Below are positions 35,504 to 44,932 of a stretch of 64,000 nucleotides of DNA, one piece after another. This stretch comes from Alphaproteobacteria bacterium (lineage in GTDB: Bacteria; Pseudomonadota; Alphaproteobacteria; Micropepsales; Micropepsaceae). The position numbers were made by a program, and so were the translations under genes. The notes below the pieces were generated by a model. That model did no database searches, was not told the DNA's origin, and saw only the letters and a program-made list of their open reading frames with translations. The first letter of the stretch is position 1, and each line of letters begins with the position of its first letter. The stretch lies in assembly GCA_019245415.1 (NCBI GenBank), contig JAFARO010000017.1, positions 1 through 64,000 on the forward strand, given 5' to 3'.

Positions 35504-36738
35504 GCCGCCGCGGCGGCGCGGCTGCGTACGGACCGCCTCCATTGCGAAGATTCGCCCCCGATATCGAAGTGCCGCATATAGGCGTCGAAGGCGGCGCGGA
35601 GATCGCCGTCGTCGAGGCCGAACTCGCCGATATCATAGCGGTTGGCACTGGCGGTGGCTTGCTCGAAATGCTGCGCGATGGCCTCCTTCAGATCCGCGCT
35701 GAATTCCAGATCGAAATGGTCGTAGAGGCTCGCAACCGTGCCCACCGGGTCGGCGGCAAATCTCAAATAATGGACGTGGAAAATGCGCCGCGACACGTCG
35801 GCCCTGTCGGCGGCGATCATCGTTTCGGCGGCCTCCGTCAGCCGCCCCAGTACCTGACGGCCGATTTCGCGCCGGTCGATATGGCGCGTGAAAGGCTGTC
35901 GCACCACTTCTGTGAGCTTCATCGCCGAGGCTGCTACGCGCAGAGGGTCCCGGTGGACGAAAACAAGCTCGCGGTCGGGATAGACCGTCCCGATCGCGTC
36001 GAGCGCATGGATGTGGTCGGGACTCTTGAGCACCCAGCGGCGCGGGCCTTGGCCGTGCTGCAGATGACGCAGGAATCGCCGATGGAAGCGGTAAGCTTCT
36101 AGATGGCCCTCGGCGTCGAGCCAGCGCTGGTAGCCGGGCACGCGATGGGTCATCTCGAAGCGCAGGCTCTGGAACACCTGCGCCGTGATCTCGGTGCATT
36201 CCTGCGGGCTGTCGCCTTGCAGCGGATGCATCGCCGCCATCTGCGGTGCCAGATTTTCGAACATGCGCAGCTGGCGGTCGACCTGCTGGCGGCGGCGGTC
36301 GCGGCCGCGCGGGGCATAGGGCTCCATCGCCTCGTAGCAGCGCGGGATCCTGTTGCGCGGATCCTGGGCCAGCAGCGCGTGCAGCAGGCTCGTCCCGCTG
36401 CGCGGCACCCCGGTGACGAAGATCGGGCGCGCAATGCGCTCTTCGGCAATGGAAGGCTCGACTTCCTCCTCGGCATCGAAGCGCAACAGCGCGGCGAGGC
36501 AGCGCTGGGTGTCCCAGCGCGCGGCGTAGCGGCCAAGGATGTTGAGGTCGGCCTCGCTCTCATAGGCCAGGAGGAGGACGGCCAGGGGATTGCGGAAGCC
36601 CTCGTCCAAGAAGCGCGTCCTCCCCGCCTTCTGGAGCGCGCCGGCGCACAGTTCGTTGGCATCGAGAGGACTATTGGCCATGCCGGTCGATACCGCCACA
36701 TCGTCGAGCACATGGAGGAAGCGATCGAGAAGCTGCAT
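35500..36738 (-). CDS. PAPS-dependent sulfotransferase family protein
   Basis: A 412-residue cytosolic-type sulfotransferase. The 5'-phosphosulfate loop is IFVTGVPRSGTSLLHALLAQ (PRSGTS at 112-117). The 3'-phosphate region is WVLKSPDHIHALDAIGTVYP and VFVHRDPLRVAASAMKL. The His in the KSPDHI segment is a candidate catalytic base. No signal peptide or TM helix is seen. The stop codon overlaps the start of the flippase-like gene. The acceptor (lipid, glycan or small metabolite) cannot be read from the sequence. Confidence 0.88.
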   Translation of the reverse strand: MQLLDRFLHVLDDVAVSTGMANSPLDANELCAGALQKAGRTRFLDEGFRNPLAVLLLAYESEADLNILGRYAARWDTQRCLAALLRFDAEEEVEPSIAEERIARPIFVTGVPRSGTSLLHALLAQDPRNRIPRCYEAMEPYAPRGRDRRRQQVDRQLRMFENLAPQMAAMHPLQGDSPQECTEITAQVFQSLRFEMTHRVPGYQRWLDAEGHLEAYRFHRRFLRHLQHGQGPRRWVLKSPDHIHALDAIGTVYPDRELVFVHRDPLRVAASAMKLTEVVRQPFTRHIDRREIGRQVLGRLTEAAETMIAADRADVSRRIFHVHYLRFAADPVGTVASLYDHFDLEFSADLKEAIAQHFEQATASANRYDIGEFGLDDGDLRAAFDAYMRHFDIGGESSQWRRSVRSRAAAAA

Positions 36739-36902
36739 GTGTCACCCGCGCGCGGTTCGACCTTTGGATTGGCCGTGATCGAATGCCCCCCGAAGGGACG
36801 GTCGCTATGGGTACGCACCAGCGTGGCTTTGGTTGCGGATTCCCCCCCGTGCAGTAGAGCGTTGCGGCGCTATACTGTCGGGCGGAATCGGGTCCGGCCA
36901 AC

Positions 36903-37697
36903 ATGAGGCAATATCATCAATTGATGGAACGCGTGCTGGCGCAAGGTGTCGAGAAACGCGACCGCACGGGCACCGGCACGCTGTCCGTTTTCGGTCACCA
37001 GATGCGCTTCGACCTGGCGGACGGCTTTCCCATGGTCACCACCAAGAAGCTGTTCCTGAAGGCGATCGTCTACGAGCTCCTCTGGTTCCTGCGCGGCGAT
37101 ACCAATGTGCGTTGGCTGCAGGAACACGGCGTCTCCATCTGGGACGAGTGGGCCGACGCGACAGGCGAGCTCGGTCCCGTGTATGGCCGGCAGTGGCGAT
37201 CCTGGCCGGACGGCCGCGGCGGCAGCATCGACCAGATCGCCGATGTCGTGCGCGAGATCCGCCGCAATCCGGATTCACGCCGGCTGATCGTCACCGCCTG
37301 GAACCCGGCCGACATTCCCAGCATGGCGCTGCCGCCGTGTCACTGCCTGTTCCAGTTCTACGTCGCGGAAGGGCGGCTGAGCTGCCAGCTCTATCAGCGC
37401 TCGGCGGACATATTCCTGGGCGTGCCATTCAACATTGCGAGCTATGCGTTGCTCACGCTGATGATGGCGCAGGTGACCGGGCTCGAACCCGGCGAGTTCG
37501 TGCACACTTTCGGCGATGCGCATCTCTATTTGAACCATCTCGACCAGGCGCGCGAGCAATTGAGCCGCCGGCCCTATCCGCTCCCCGCGATGCACCTCAA
37601 TCCGGCGGTGAAAGACATCTTCGCGTTCCGTTTCGAGGATTTCCGGCTGGAGAATTACGCCGCGCATCCGCACATTAAGGCGGACGTCGCCGTCTAA
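36903..37697 (+). CDS. thyA: Thymidylate synthase
   Basis: Makes dTMP from dUMP with methylenetetrahydrofolate. The 264-residue length is that of the E. coli enzyme. The nucleophile Cys146 lies in [12 protein letters not shown]. Other invariant blocks are [58 protein letters not shown] and [12 protein letters not shown]. The stop codon is part of the A-run that serves as the T-tract of the opposite-strand terminator. folA is 1.5 kb downstream. Confidence 0.98.
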   Translation: MRQYHQLMERVLAQGVEKRDRTGTGTLSVFGHQMRFDLADGFPMVTTKKLFLKAIVYELLWFLRGDTNVRWLQEHGVSIWDEWADATGELGPVYGRQWRSWPDGRGGSIDQIADVVREIRRNPDSRRLIVTAWNPADIPSMALPPCHCLFQFYVAEGRLSCQLYQRSADIFLGVPFNIASYALLTLMMAQVTGLEPGEFVHTFGDAHLYLNHLDQAREQLSRRPYPLPAMHLNPAVKDIFAFRFEDFRLENYAAHPHIKADVAV

Positions 37698-37732
37698 AAA
37701 AGCGCAGTCCCGGAAGAGCTTTCCGGGACTGC
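37696..37732 (-). terminator. Rho-independent terminator for the RcnB-like gene (thyA/RcnB-like junction)
   Basis: GCAGTCCCGGAA (37704-37715) and TTCCGGGACTGC (37721-37732) form a perfect 12-bp stem with a 5-nt loop. On the minus strand it is followed by GC and six T (37701-37696), a good terminator for the gene ending at 37754. On the plus strand the stem lacks a T-tract but could still end thyA mRNA. Confidence 0.85.
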
Positions 37733-37753
37733 GGCGAAGCGAGGCAGGTTGGT

Positions 37754-38590
37754 TCAGTAGAAGATGCCGTAGACCACGCGGACGATTTCGCCCGTGTCGA
37801 GATCGACCAGCACCGCGTCGTCGCCCACCTGGACCCAGGCGAAACCCGGCCATGGTGCGATCAACCCGAATGCCGCGTAGTCGGTGATCCAGTAATTGCG
37901 CACGAACCAAGCGCGCGGCAGGCGCTCGCCGAACGTCCAGCGATGCGCATACCAGCCCTGCGGATGCACATAGGCGCGGAAGTGGAAGTGCCGCGGCGCG
38001 GTGACGTTGCCACGGAACTTCAAGATGACATCGCGGTCCACGGTCTTGTGGACGACGCGCGTGTCGCGGTCACGGTCCCCGCCCGTGCGGTCGTCGCGAT
38101 CCGCACCCATGCGGTTGTCGCGGTCCGCGCCCATGCGGTTGTCGCGATCGGCGCCCATCCGGTTGTCGCGATCGGCGCCCATCCGGTCATCGTGATCGCG
38201 ATTGGTGGTGCGATCGTCCTTGTCGTGGGTGGTGGTGCGCTCGTCCTTGTCGCGGGTGGTCGTGTGATCGTCCTTGTCGCCGCCCATGGTCCGGTCGTCG
38301 CGATCTGCCGGCGCAGTCGTGGGGTGGTCCTTGTCGCCGCCATTGGCGCGATCGCGATCCTGATCGCCCCCCTGCATGCCGCCGGAAGCCTGCGCGGTCC
38401 GCTGTTCGCCGGGCGTTCTTTGCACCTCCGGCGCCTTCTGGCCGGCCTGGGCGTTGGTATCGCGATCGGCCTTGTCGGCCTTCTGGGTATGTTGTCGGTC
38501 CTGATCGCCCGTCGTGCCCTGGTCTTGGGCATAGGCGGCAGGGACGCTCAGGGCGAAAACCGCCGCTGCCGATAAGAGTAACTTTTTCAT
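37754..38590 (-). CDS. RcnB-like periplasmic protein with DR-rich repeat region
   Basis: A 278-residue exported protein with signal MKKLLLSAAAVFALSVPAAYA. Residues 22-175 are extremely rich in Asp, Arg, Thr and Gly and include four tandem copies of the octapeptide RMGADRDN/D. Residues about 190-278 resemble the RcnB (Ni/Co homeostasis) domain: RWTFGERLPRAWFVRNYWI, DYAAFGLIAPWPGFAWVQVG and a terminal DTGEIVRVVYGIFY. In E. coli RcnB helps keep cellular nickel and cobalt in balance; here a metal role is only inferred. The low-complexity part should be disordered and highly charged. Confidence 0.8.
   Translation of the reverse strand: MKKLLLSAAAVFALSVPAAYAQDQGTTGDQDRQHTQKADKADRDTNAQAGQKAPEVQRTPGEQRTAQASGGMQGGDQDRDRANGGDKDHPTTAPADRDDRTMGGDKDDHTTTRDKDERTTTHDKDDRTTNRDHDDRMGADRDNRMGADRDNRMGADRDNRMGADRDDRTGGDRDRDTRVVHKTVDRDVILKFRGNVTAPRHFHFRAYVHPQGWYAHRWTFGERLPRAWFVRNYWITDYAAFGLIAPWPGFAWVQVGDDAVLVDLDTGEIVRVVYGIFY
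38090..38188 (-). repeat. Four tandem 24-bp repeats in the RcnB-like gene
   Basis: The minus-strand ATG triplets at 38110, 38134, 38158 and 38182 recur every 24 bp within near-identical units encoding RMGADRDN. Third-position differences between units suggest an older duplication. The copy number could vary by slippage or unequal recombination without a frame change. Confidence 0.85.
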
Positions 38591-38685
38591 ATCGAACTCC
38601 TCTCTCGGCGGTGTTAACGAGAAGGTGCGCGCGCGGTTCCCGCGGGCGGGCCTAGCATCAATTGCTGCAACGCCGGGGTGACACC

Positions 38686-39171
38686 GTGCAAAAGCCGAGC
38701 ATCCGTCCCGCGGGCGCGGGCGACGAAGAGACCGTGGTCGCTCTGCTGCGCGGCCTGGCCGACTATGAACGCCTGCTCGACCGCTTCCGGATTACGCCCG
38801 AGGTGGTGCGCCGCGACTATTTCTGCGAGCGGCCGCTGCTGCATTGCGATCTTCTGTTCGAAGGCTCGAAGCCTGCCGGCATCGCCACGTGGCAGTGGAG
38901 CTATGGCAGCTTCGCGGCCATGCCGAAGATCTATCTCGCCGATCTGTACGTGCCGCCGGAATACCGCGGCCGCCGCTATGGACGCGCGCTGATCGCGCAT
39001 CTGGCGCGGCGGGCGCTGGAGCATGGCGGCGCGGGCGTCGAATGGGAAGTGCTCGACTGGAACAAGCCCTCCATCGATTTCTACGACAGCCTGGGCGCCA
39101 GACCCGTCCAGGGCTGGATCGGCTACCGCCTAGAGGGCGCTGCGCTAGAAGCGGCGGCAGCCTCGGCATGA
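38686..39171 (+). CDS. GNAT family N-acetyltransferase
   Basis: A 161-residue acetyltransferase. The acetyl-CoA loop is VPPEYRGRRYGRALIAHLARRALEHG; strand beta-4 is KIYLADLYV, and the C-terminal NKPSIDFYDSLGARPV is classic GNAT. The overall pattern (ETVVALLRGLADYERL, GIATWQWSYGSF) resembles the spermidine/thialysine acetyltransferase-like branch. The GTG at 38686 was chosen; the sequence upstream is not family-like. The stop overlaps the folA ATG (ATGA), so the two are co-translated. The substrate is unknown. Confidence 0.88.
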   Translation: MQKPSIRPAGAGDEETVVALLRGLADYERLLDRFRITPEVVRRDYFCERPLLHCDLLFEGSKPAGIATWQWSYGSFAAMPKIYLADLYVPPEYRGRRYGRALIAHLARRALEHGGAGVEWEVLDWNKPSIDFYDSLGARPVQGWIGYRLEGAALEAAAASA

Positions 39172-39665
39172 TCGCGCTGGTCGTCGCGGTTGCCGAGAAC
39201 GGCGTCATCGGAAAGGACGGCCGGCTTCCCTGGCGCATTCCTGAAGACATGCGCTGGTTTCGCGCGATCACGCTGGGCAAGCCGTGCATCATGGGACGCA
39301 AGACCTGGGACAGCCTGCCCAAGAAGCCGCTGCCGGGGCGGTTGAATATCGTCGTCACCCGCGATTTCGGCTTTGTTGCAGACGGTGCCTCTACGGCATC
39401 CTCGCTCGAGGATGCGATCACCAAAGCGGGCGAGGCGGCGGAAATCTGCATCATTGGCGGCGCGGCCCTCTATCGCGAAGCGCTGGCGTGCGCCCAGCGC
39501 GTCTATCTGACCCAGGTGCATCGCGCCTTCGATGGCGACACCTTCATGCCCGCGTTCGACCAGGGAGCATGGCAAGAAATTGCGCGCGAGAACGGTGTGA
39601 CCGCCGAAGGGCTCGGCTACAGCTTCGTGACCCTGGAAAGGGGCTTGCGTCCGCGCGCCGCTTAG
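39168..39665 (+). CDS. folA: Dihydrofolate reductase
   Basis: A 165-residue NADPH-dependent enzyme that regenerates tetrahydrofolate consumed by thymidylate synthase. The opening is MIALVVAVAENGVIGKDGRL, then PWRIPEDMRWFRAITLGKPC, IMGRKTWDSLP, GRLNIVVTRD and ICIIGGAALYREAL. All folate and NADPH contact segments are present. The ATG overlaps the GNAT stop. With thyA 1.5 kb upstream it forms a loose thyA-folA neighbourhood, as in many bacteria. Confidence 0.96.
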   Translation: MIALVVAVAENGVIGKDGRLPWRIPEDMRWFRAITLGKPCIMGRKTWDSLPKKPLPGRLNIVVTRDFGFVADGASTASSLEDAITKAGEAAEICIIGGAALYREALACAQRVYLTQVHRAFDGDTFMPAFDQGAWQEIARENGVTAEGLGYSFVTLERGLRPRAA

Positions 39666-39695
39666 CTAGCCTTCCGCCGCCGAAGGGGGGAAGGC

Positions 39696-40610
39696 ATGAG
39701 CCTGCGCGAATTTGCGACCGGATTGCGGTTTCCGGAAGGCCCGGTCGCCATGGACGACGGCTCGGTCCTCGTGGTCGAGATGGGAGCTGGACGAATCACC
39801 CGCGTCAAGGCGGATGGTTCGACCCAGACTGTCGCCTCGCCGGGCGGCGGGCCCAACGGGCTGGCGATCGGGCCCGACGGCGCGCTCTATGTCTGCAACA
39901 ATGGCGGCAATTTCGAGATCCACGAGCGCGACGGGCTGATGATCCCCGGCCACACGCCGCCGGCGCACAAGGGCGGCCGCATCGAGCGCGTGGTCCTCTC
40001 CACCGGCAAGACCGAAGTGCTCTACGCCGATTGCGACGGCGAACCCCTGCAGGCGCCGAACGATCTCGTCTTCGACAAGGACGGCGGCTTCTGGTTCACC
40101 GATCATGGCTCGACCAACGACAAGTACCGCACGCATGGTGCGCTGTATTACGCGCGGGCCGATGGCTCGAAGATCGTCAAGGTGCTGCGCGAGCTGCTGT
40201 CGCCCAACGGCGTGGGCATGTCGCCCGACTACAAGACCGTGCACTATGCGGAGACGTTTCCGGGACGGCTGTGGAGCCTGGGGTTGTCCGCCCCCGGGAC
40301 AGCCTTGCCGCCGCAGGGCTTCACGCCGGCGAGCTTCACCGGCGCCTATCCGGGACTGGGCTACTTCGACTCGCTCGGCGTGCAGGCGGATGGCGGCGTT
40401 TGCGTCGCCACGATCCTGGCCGGGGGCATCTCCACCTTTTGGCCCGAGAGCGGCAAGTTCGAGCACACGCCGCTGCCGGATCTGATCGTCACCAACATCT
40501 GCTGGGGCGGCAGGGACATGACGACCGCCTATGTCACGATGTCGTCGACGGGGAAACTCGCCGCCATGGCCTGGCGATCGCCGGGCCTGCGGCTTGCGTA
40601 CAATGCGTAA
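39696..40610 (+). CDS. SMP-30/gluconolactonase/LRE family protein
   Basis: A 304-residue six-bladed beta-propeller hydrolase. Family marks are LRFPEGPVAMDDGSVLVVEM (with the metal-ligand Glu), GPNGLAIGPDGALYVCNNGG, APNDLVFDKDGGFWFTDHGS, LLSPNGVGMSPDYKTVHYAE and LGVQADGGVCVATI. These supply the Glu/Asn/Asn/Asp metal site typical of lactonases. The true substrate, probably a sugar or aromatic lactone, is not known. No signal peptide is present. Confidence 0.9.
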   Translation: MSLREFATGLRFPEGPVAMDDGSVLVVEMGAGRITRVKADGSTQTVASPGGGPNGLAIGPDGALYVCNNGGNFEIHERDGLMIPGHTPPAHKGGRIERVVLSTGKTEVLYADCDGEPLQAPNDLVFDKDGGFWFTDHGSTNDKYRTHGALYYARADGSKIVKVLRELLSPNGVGMSPDYKTVHYAETFPGRLWSLGLSAPGTALPPQGFTPASFTGAYPGLGYFDSLGVQADGGVCVATILAGGISTFWPESGKFEHTPLPDLIVTNICWGGRDMTTAYVTMSSTGKLAAMAWRSPGLRLAYNA

Positions 40611-40635
40611 AAGACCAACCAAGGGAGGATTTCGC

Positions 40636-40992
40636 ATGCGCAGATTTGCAATTCTGGCGGCCAGCGCCGCGCTGTTTATCACCGCCGCTTCCGCCGACGA
40701 CAGCGTGATGGCATCGCGTTTCGGAAATACCACCATCACCAAGGACACGGCCGGCAACGAGGTCCACATCTATTACAACGACGACCACACCTTCGGCATC
40801 AAGATCGGCAATCGCAAATCGACCGGCAGCTGGAAGATCAACGGCAACACGATTTGCCTGACCTATGACGAGCCGGACATGGTGCCGAAGGGCACCTCAA
40901 ATCCAACCTGCCTACCGGTCGCGGCGCACAAAGTGGGCGACAGCTGGGGCGCGGGCCCGTACACGGTCTCGCTGGTCGCCGGCATCCGGTAA
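40636..40992 (+). CDS. Small exported protein of unknown function
   Basis: A 118-residue protein with a clear signal peptide, MRRFAILAASAALFITAASA. The mature part of about 98 residues has beta-rich segments (NEVHIYYNDDHTFGIKIG, GSWKINGNTICLTYDEPD) and two cysteines, in NTICLTY and NPTCLPV, that could form a disulfide. GGGAGG lies seven bases before the ATG. I do not recognise a characterised family; such short single-domain proteins are common in alphaproteobacteria. It is 25 bp after the SMP-30 gene, so likely in the same transcript. Confidence 0.75.
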   Translation: MRRFAILAASAALFITAASADDSVMASRFGNTTITKDTAGNEVHIYYNDDHTFGIKIGNRKSTGSWKINGNTICLTYDEPDMVPKGTSNPTCLPVAAHKVGDSWGAGPYTVSLVAGIR

Positions 40993-41017
40993 GAAATCCG
41001 GCGAAGAGACGTTGAGC

Positions 41018-41043
41018 CAGCGTCCGTCGCAATGCGGACGCTG
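41018..41043. terminator. Hairpin between convergent genes, possible bidirectional terminator
   Basis: CAGCGTCCG (41018-41026) pairs perfectly with CGGACGCTG (41035-41043) around an 8-nt loop. It sits between the convergent stops at 40992 and 41049. There is no T-run on either side, so it is not a classic intrinsic terminator, but its position fits a shared 3' end. Confidence 0.5.
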
Positions 41044-41048
41044 ATGCT

Positions 41049-41681
41049 CTAGCCTGGCGGTGGCACCACGAGGTCGAATTCGACTGTGATGCGCTGGGCA
41101 GGCCCGTCATAGCGACGCTCGCCGCGCGCCAGCCAGGAGGGATGCAGCACGATCATCCCCGATTGCGGACGGATGATCTCTGTCTGGCCTGCGGTCAAGC
41201 CGCCGGGGACGCGATAGGCAAGCTGCGGCGCGATCATCGCCGGCAACGGCCCGCGCGGATCGGCCAACTCGCACTCACCGCCCAGCGCCTCGTCGTCGGA
41301 TTTCGCGTAGCCGTCATCGACGTAATAGACGCCCGACCAGAACGCACCCGGCCGCGCCGCCAGCTCCTGGTAGTCGCCCTTGTGGCGCACCGAAGCCCAG
41401 GAGCGGATCGTCCAGTCGAGCGTCACGCGCGCGCCGCTGCGGGTGGAGGTGTGGGCGTTGGCGAGATCGCGCACCACCCGAAACAGCGTCTGCGCATGCG
41501 CGCCGCCCCAGCTTTCGAAGTCGTTGGCCGATCGCAAGCCCTGTCCGCGCGAACCGTTCGCCTGCGCCTTTTCTAGCACCAGCGGACGCAGATCGCCGTT
41601 CACTTCCGCCGCCACCGGCAGGAAATGAACCGACACGGGCGTGGTGAAAAGATTGCGGGTCTGGGGCTTTGGCGTCGGCAT
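41049..41681 (-). CDS. 2OG-Fe(II) oxygenase-like protein lacking iron ligands
   Basis: A 210-residue protein matching the putative 2OG-Fe(II) oxygenase family seen as TIGR02466: NLFTTPVSVHFLP, SWASVRHKGDYQELAARPGA, FWSGVYYVDDG, SGMIVLHPSWLARGERRYDG and QRITVEFDLV. In the family the segment before SGVYY reads HxHPG and the later one SWLxHxV. Here the positions are AARPG and SWLARGE, so the iron-binding histidines are replaced while the 2OG-contact Arg is kept. It probably has no oxygenase activity. It is six bases downstream of mrp on the same strand. Confidence 0.72.
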   Translation of the reverse strand: MPTPKPQTRNLFTTPVSVHFLPVAAEVNGDLRPLVLEKAQANGSRGQGLRSANDFESWGGAHAQTLFRVVRDLANAHTSTRSGARVTLDWTIRSWASVRHKGDYQELAARPGAFWSGVYYVDDGYAKSDDEALGGECELADPRGPLPAMIAPQLAYRVPGGLTAGQTEIIRPQSGMIVLHPSWLARGERRYDGPAQRITVEFDLVVPPPG

Positions 41682-41686
41682 GATTT

Positions 41687-42769
<1,083 letters not shown>

Positions 42770-42881
42770 GCCATTTCCCGATCCGGCCGCTGCATCATTT
42801 GCGAAAGCGCGTTTGCGCGCCGCAGGCCTTGCACATATAACCGCCGCACCTTGGGAACAAGGAAAAGCGAAGGCAGTCTTC

Positions 42882-44030
42882 ATGCCCTGGACCAATCAAG
42901 GCGGCAGCAACGATGCCGGACCGTCGGGACCGCGCGGGCCCTGGGGACGCGGACCTGCGGGCGGGCGGCCATCGCAGGGCCTCGATGACCTGATCCGGCG
43001 CGGCGTCGACCGGATCAGGCGGCTGATGCCCGACGGCCCGTTCAGCCGAAACTCGCTCACCGCCATCGCCGCGGCGCTGGTCGGACTGTGGTTCATGAGC
43101 GGAATCTATTTCGTCGCCCCCGACGAACAGGGCGTCGTGCTGCGCTTCGGCGCGGTCAGCGCGCTGACCGAGCCCGGCATGCGCTACCACTTGCCCTGGC
43201 CGATAGAGGTGGCCTATGCGCCCAAGGTGAGGAACACCAACAAGATCAATGTCGGCTACAGCGACGAGGACGGTTCCTCCGCCGGCGACGTCACCGAAGA
43301 AAGCCACATGCTCACCGGTGACGAGAACATCGTCGACGTGAACTTCACCGTCTATTGGAAGATCAACGACGCGCCGGCCTTCCTGTTCAACGTCCCCAAC
43401 CAGGAAGCGACCATCAAGGCGGTCGCCGAAAGCGCGATGCGCGAAGTCGTGGGTGAAAGCCAGATCGAGCGCATCCAGACGCTCGACCGCGCGCAGATGC
43501 AGGTTAGCGTGCGCGAATTGATGCAGCGCGCGCTCGACCTCTATCGCATGGGCGTGACGATCACCGACGTCAACATGCAGAAGGCCGATCCGCCCGCCGA
43601 GGTGATCGGAGCCTATCGCGATGTCCAGGCCGCGCGCGCCGACCAGGACCGCAAGCGCAACGAGGCCGAGGGCTATGCCAACACCATCGTCCCCCAGGCC
43701 CGCGGGCGTGCCGCCCACATCGTCCAGGACGCCGAGGCGTACCGCCAGAAAGTTATCGCGGAAGCGAGCGGCCAGTCCAAGCGGTTCCTGTCCGTCTATG
43801 CGGAATACCGCAAGGCGCCCGAGGTGACGCGAAGGCGCATGTACCTGGACAATCTGAGCCAGATCCTAGGCCCGGTGAACAAGGTCATCGTCGACGACAG
43901 CGTCAAGGGCATGGTGCCCTATCTCCAGCTTCCCAAGGCGGAGCCGCAAACGGCGCCCGGACCCAACGGCGCGGTGCAGGGCCAGATGATGCTCAGCGAC
44001 CCCAACGCACAGCGCGGAGACGGTCAATGA
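42882..44030 (+). CDS. hflK: FtsH protease modulator HflK
   Basis: A 382-residue SPFH/band-7 protein that, with HflC, encloses the FtsH protease in the inner membrane. The N-terminus is Gly/Pro-rich (GGSNDAGPSGPRGPWGRG). One TM helix follows at about 60-80 (LTAIAAALVGLWFMSGIYF). The band-7 domain has DEQGVVLRFGAVSALTEPGM, VDVNFTVYWKIND and GVTITDVNMQKADPPAEV, and a long coiled coil with ARADQDRKRNEAEGYAN. The stop overlaps the hflC ATG. Confidence 0.96.
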   Translation: MPWTNQGGSNDAGPSGPRGPWGRGPAGGRPSQGLDDLIRRGVDRIRRLMPDGPFSRNSLTAIAAALVGLWFMSGIYFVAPDEQGVVLRFGAVSALTEPGMRYHLPWPIEVAYAPKVRNTNKINVGYSDEDGSSAGDVTEESHMLTGDENIVDVNFTVYWKINDAPAFLFNVPNQEATIKAVAESAMREVVGESQIERIQTLDRAQMQVSVRELMQRALDLYRMGVTITDVNMQKADPPAEVIGAYRDVQAARADQDRKRNEAEGYANTIVPQARGRAAHIVQDAEAYRQKVIAEASGQSKRFLSVYAEYRKAPEVTRRRMYLDNLSQILGPVNKVIVDDSVKGMVPYLQLPKAEPQTAPGPNGAVQGQMMLSDPNAQRGDGQ

Positions 44031-44932
44031 ACCGCTTGATCGCCATCGCCGCGGGCGTCGTCGTCTTGTTTGCGATCGGCGTGGTGCTGTCCTGCGTCTA
44101 TACGATCTATCCCACGGATCAGGTTCTGCTGACCGAGTTCGGCGCGCCGCGCGCGGTGATCACCGAGCCCGGCCTGCACTTCAAAATCCCCTTCATGCAG
44201 TTCGCCAATTTCATGCCGCGCCAGCTGCTCAACCTCGAAGCGCCGAGCGAGGAGGTCATCGCCGCGGACAAGAAGCGCCTGGTGGTCGACGCCTTTGCGC
44301 GCTGGCGCATCGTGGACCCCTTGCGCTTCTACCAGTCGGTGCCCAATGCCAACCAGGATCTGGCGAGCACGCTGCTGGCGCCGATGCTGTCGTCGAGCGT
44401 GCGCGCCGTGCTGGGCTCGCAGAACTTCGCCGCCATGCTGTCGCAGAAGCGCGACCAGCTGATGCGCGACATCCGCGACGGCATGAACCAGGAGGCCCGC
44501 GGCTTCGGCATCGTCGTCGTGGATGTGCGCATCCGCCGTGCCGACCTGCCCCAGGCCAATAGCCTGGCGATCTATCAGCGCATGCAGAAGGAGCGCGAGC
44601 GCGAAGCTTCGGAATACCGCGCCGAGGGCGACGAGACGGCGCAACGCGTGCGCGCCCGTGCCGAGCGCGAAGTGACGGTGCTGGTCGCGGAAGCCACGCG
44701 CGAATCGGAAATCCTGCGCGGCCAGGGCGACGCCGAGAAGACGCGCATCCTGGGCGAAGCCTTCGGTCAGGACCCGGATTTCTTCGCCTTCTGGCGCTCG
44801 ATGCAGGCTTATCAGGACGCCTTCAAGGGTGCCAATACCACGCTCATTCTGTCGCCCAACAGCGAATTCTTCCGCTATTTCGGCTCGGCCGGGGGCGGTT
44901 CGGCAGGAACGGGACCGCGCAAAAAGCGTTAG
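44027..44932 (+). CDS. hflC: FtsH protease modulator HflC
   Basis: A 301-residue partner of HflK. The N-terminal TM helix is LIAIAAGVVVLFAIGVVLSCVY; the band-7 domain has TDQVLLTEFGAPRAVITEPG, LHFKIPFMQFAN and VVDVRIRRADLPQANSLAIYQRM, and a C-terminal SPFH coil has GDAEKTRILGEAFGQDPDFFAFWRSM. The ATG overlaps the hflK TGA (ATGA). In alphaproteobacteria degP usually follows; here a GLUG-repeat gene on the opposite strand intervenes and overlaps the hflC 3' end by 4 bp. Confidence 0.96.
   Translation: MNRLIAIAAGVVVLFAIGVVLSCVYTIYPTDQVLLTEFGAPRAVITEPGLHFKIPFMQFANFMPRQLLNLEAPSEEVIAADKKRLVVDAFARWRIVDPLRFYQSVPNANQDLASTLLAPMLSSSVRAVLGSQNFAAMLSQKRDQLMRDIRDGMNQEARGFGIVVVDVRIRRADLPQANSLAIYQRMQKEREREASEYRAEGDETAQRVRARAEREVTVLVAEATRESEILRGQGDAEKTRILGEAFGQDPDFFAFWRSMQAYQDAFKGANTTLILSPNSEFFRYFGSAGGGSAGTGPRKKR

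Noticed and set aside
38090..38188. Regularly spaced repeats resembling a CRISPR array
   Set aside because: The 24-bp units are contiguous with no unique spacers, keep a reading frame and encode octapeptides of the RcnB-like protein. No cas gene is present.
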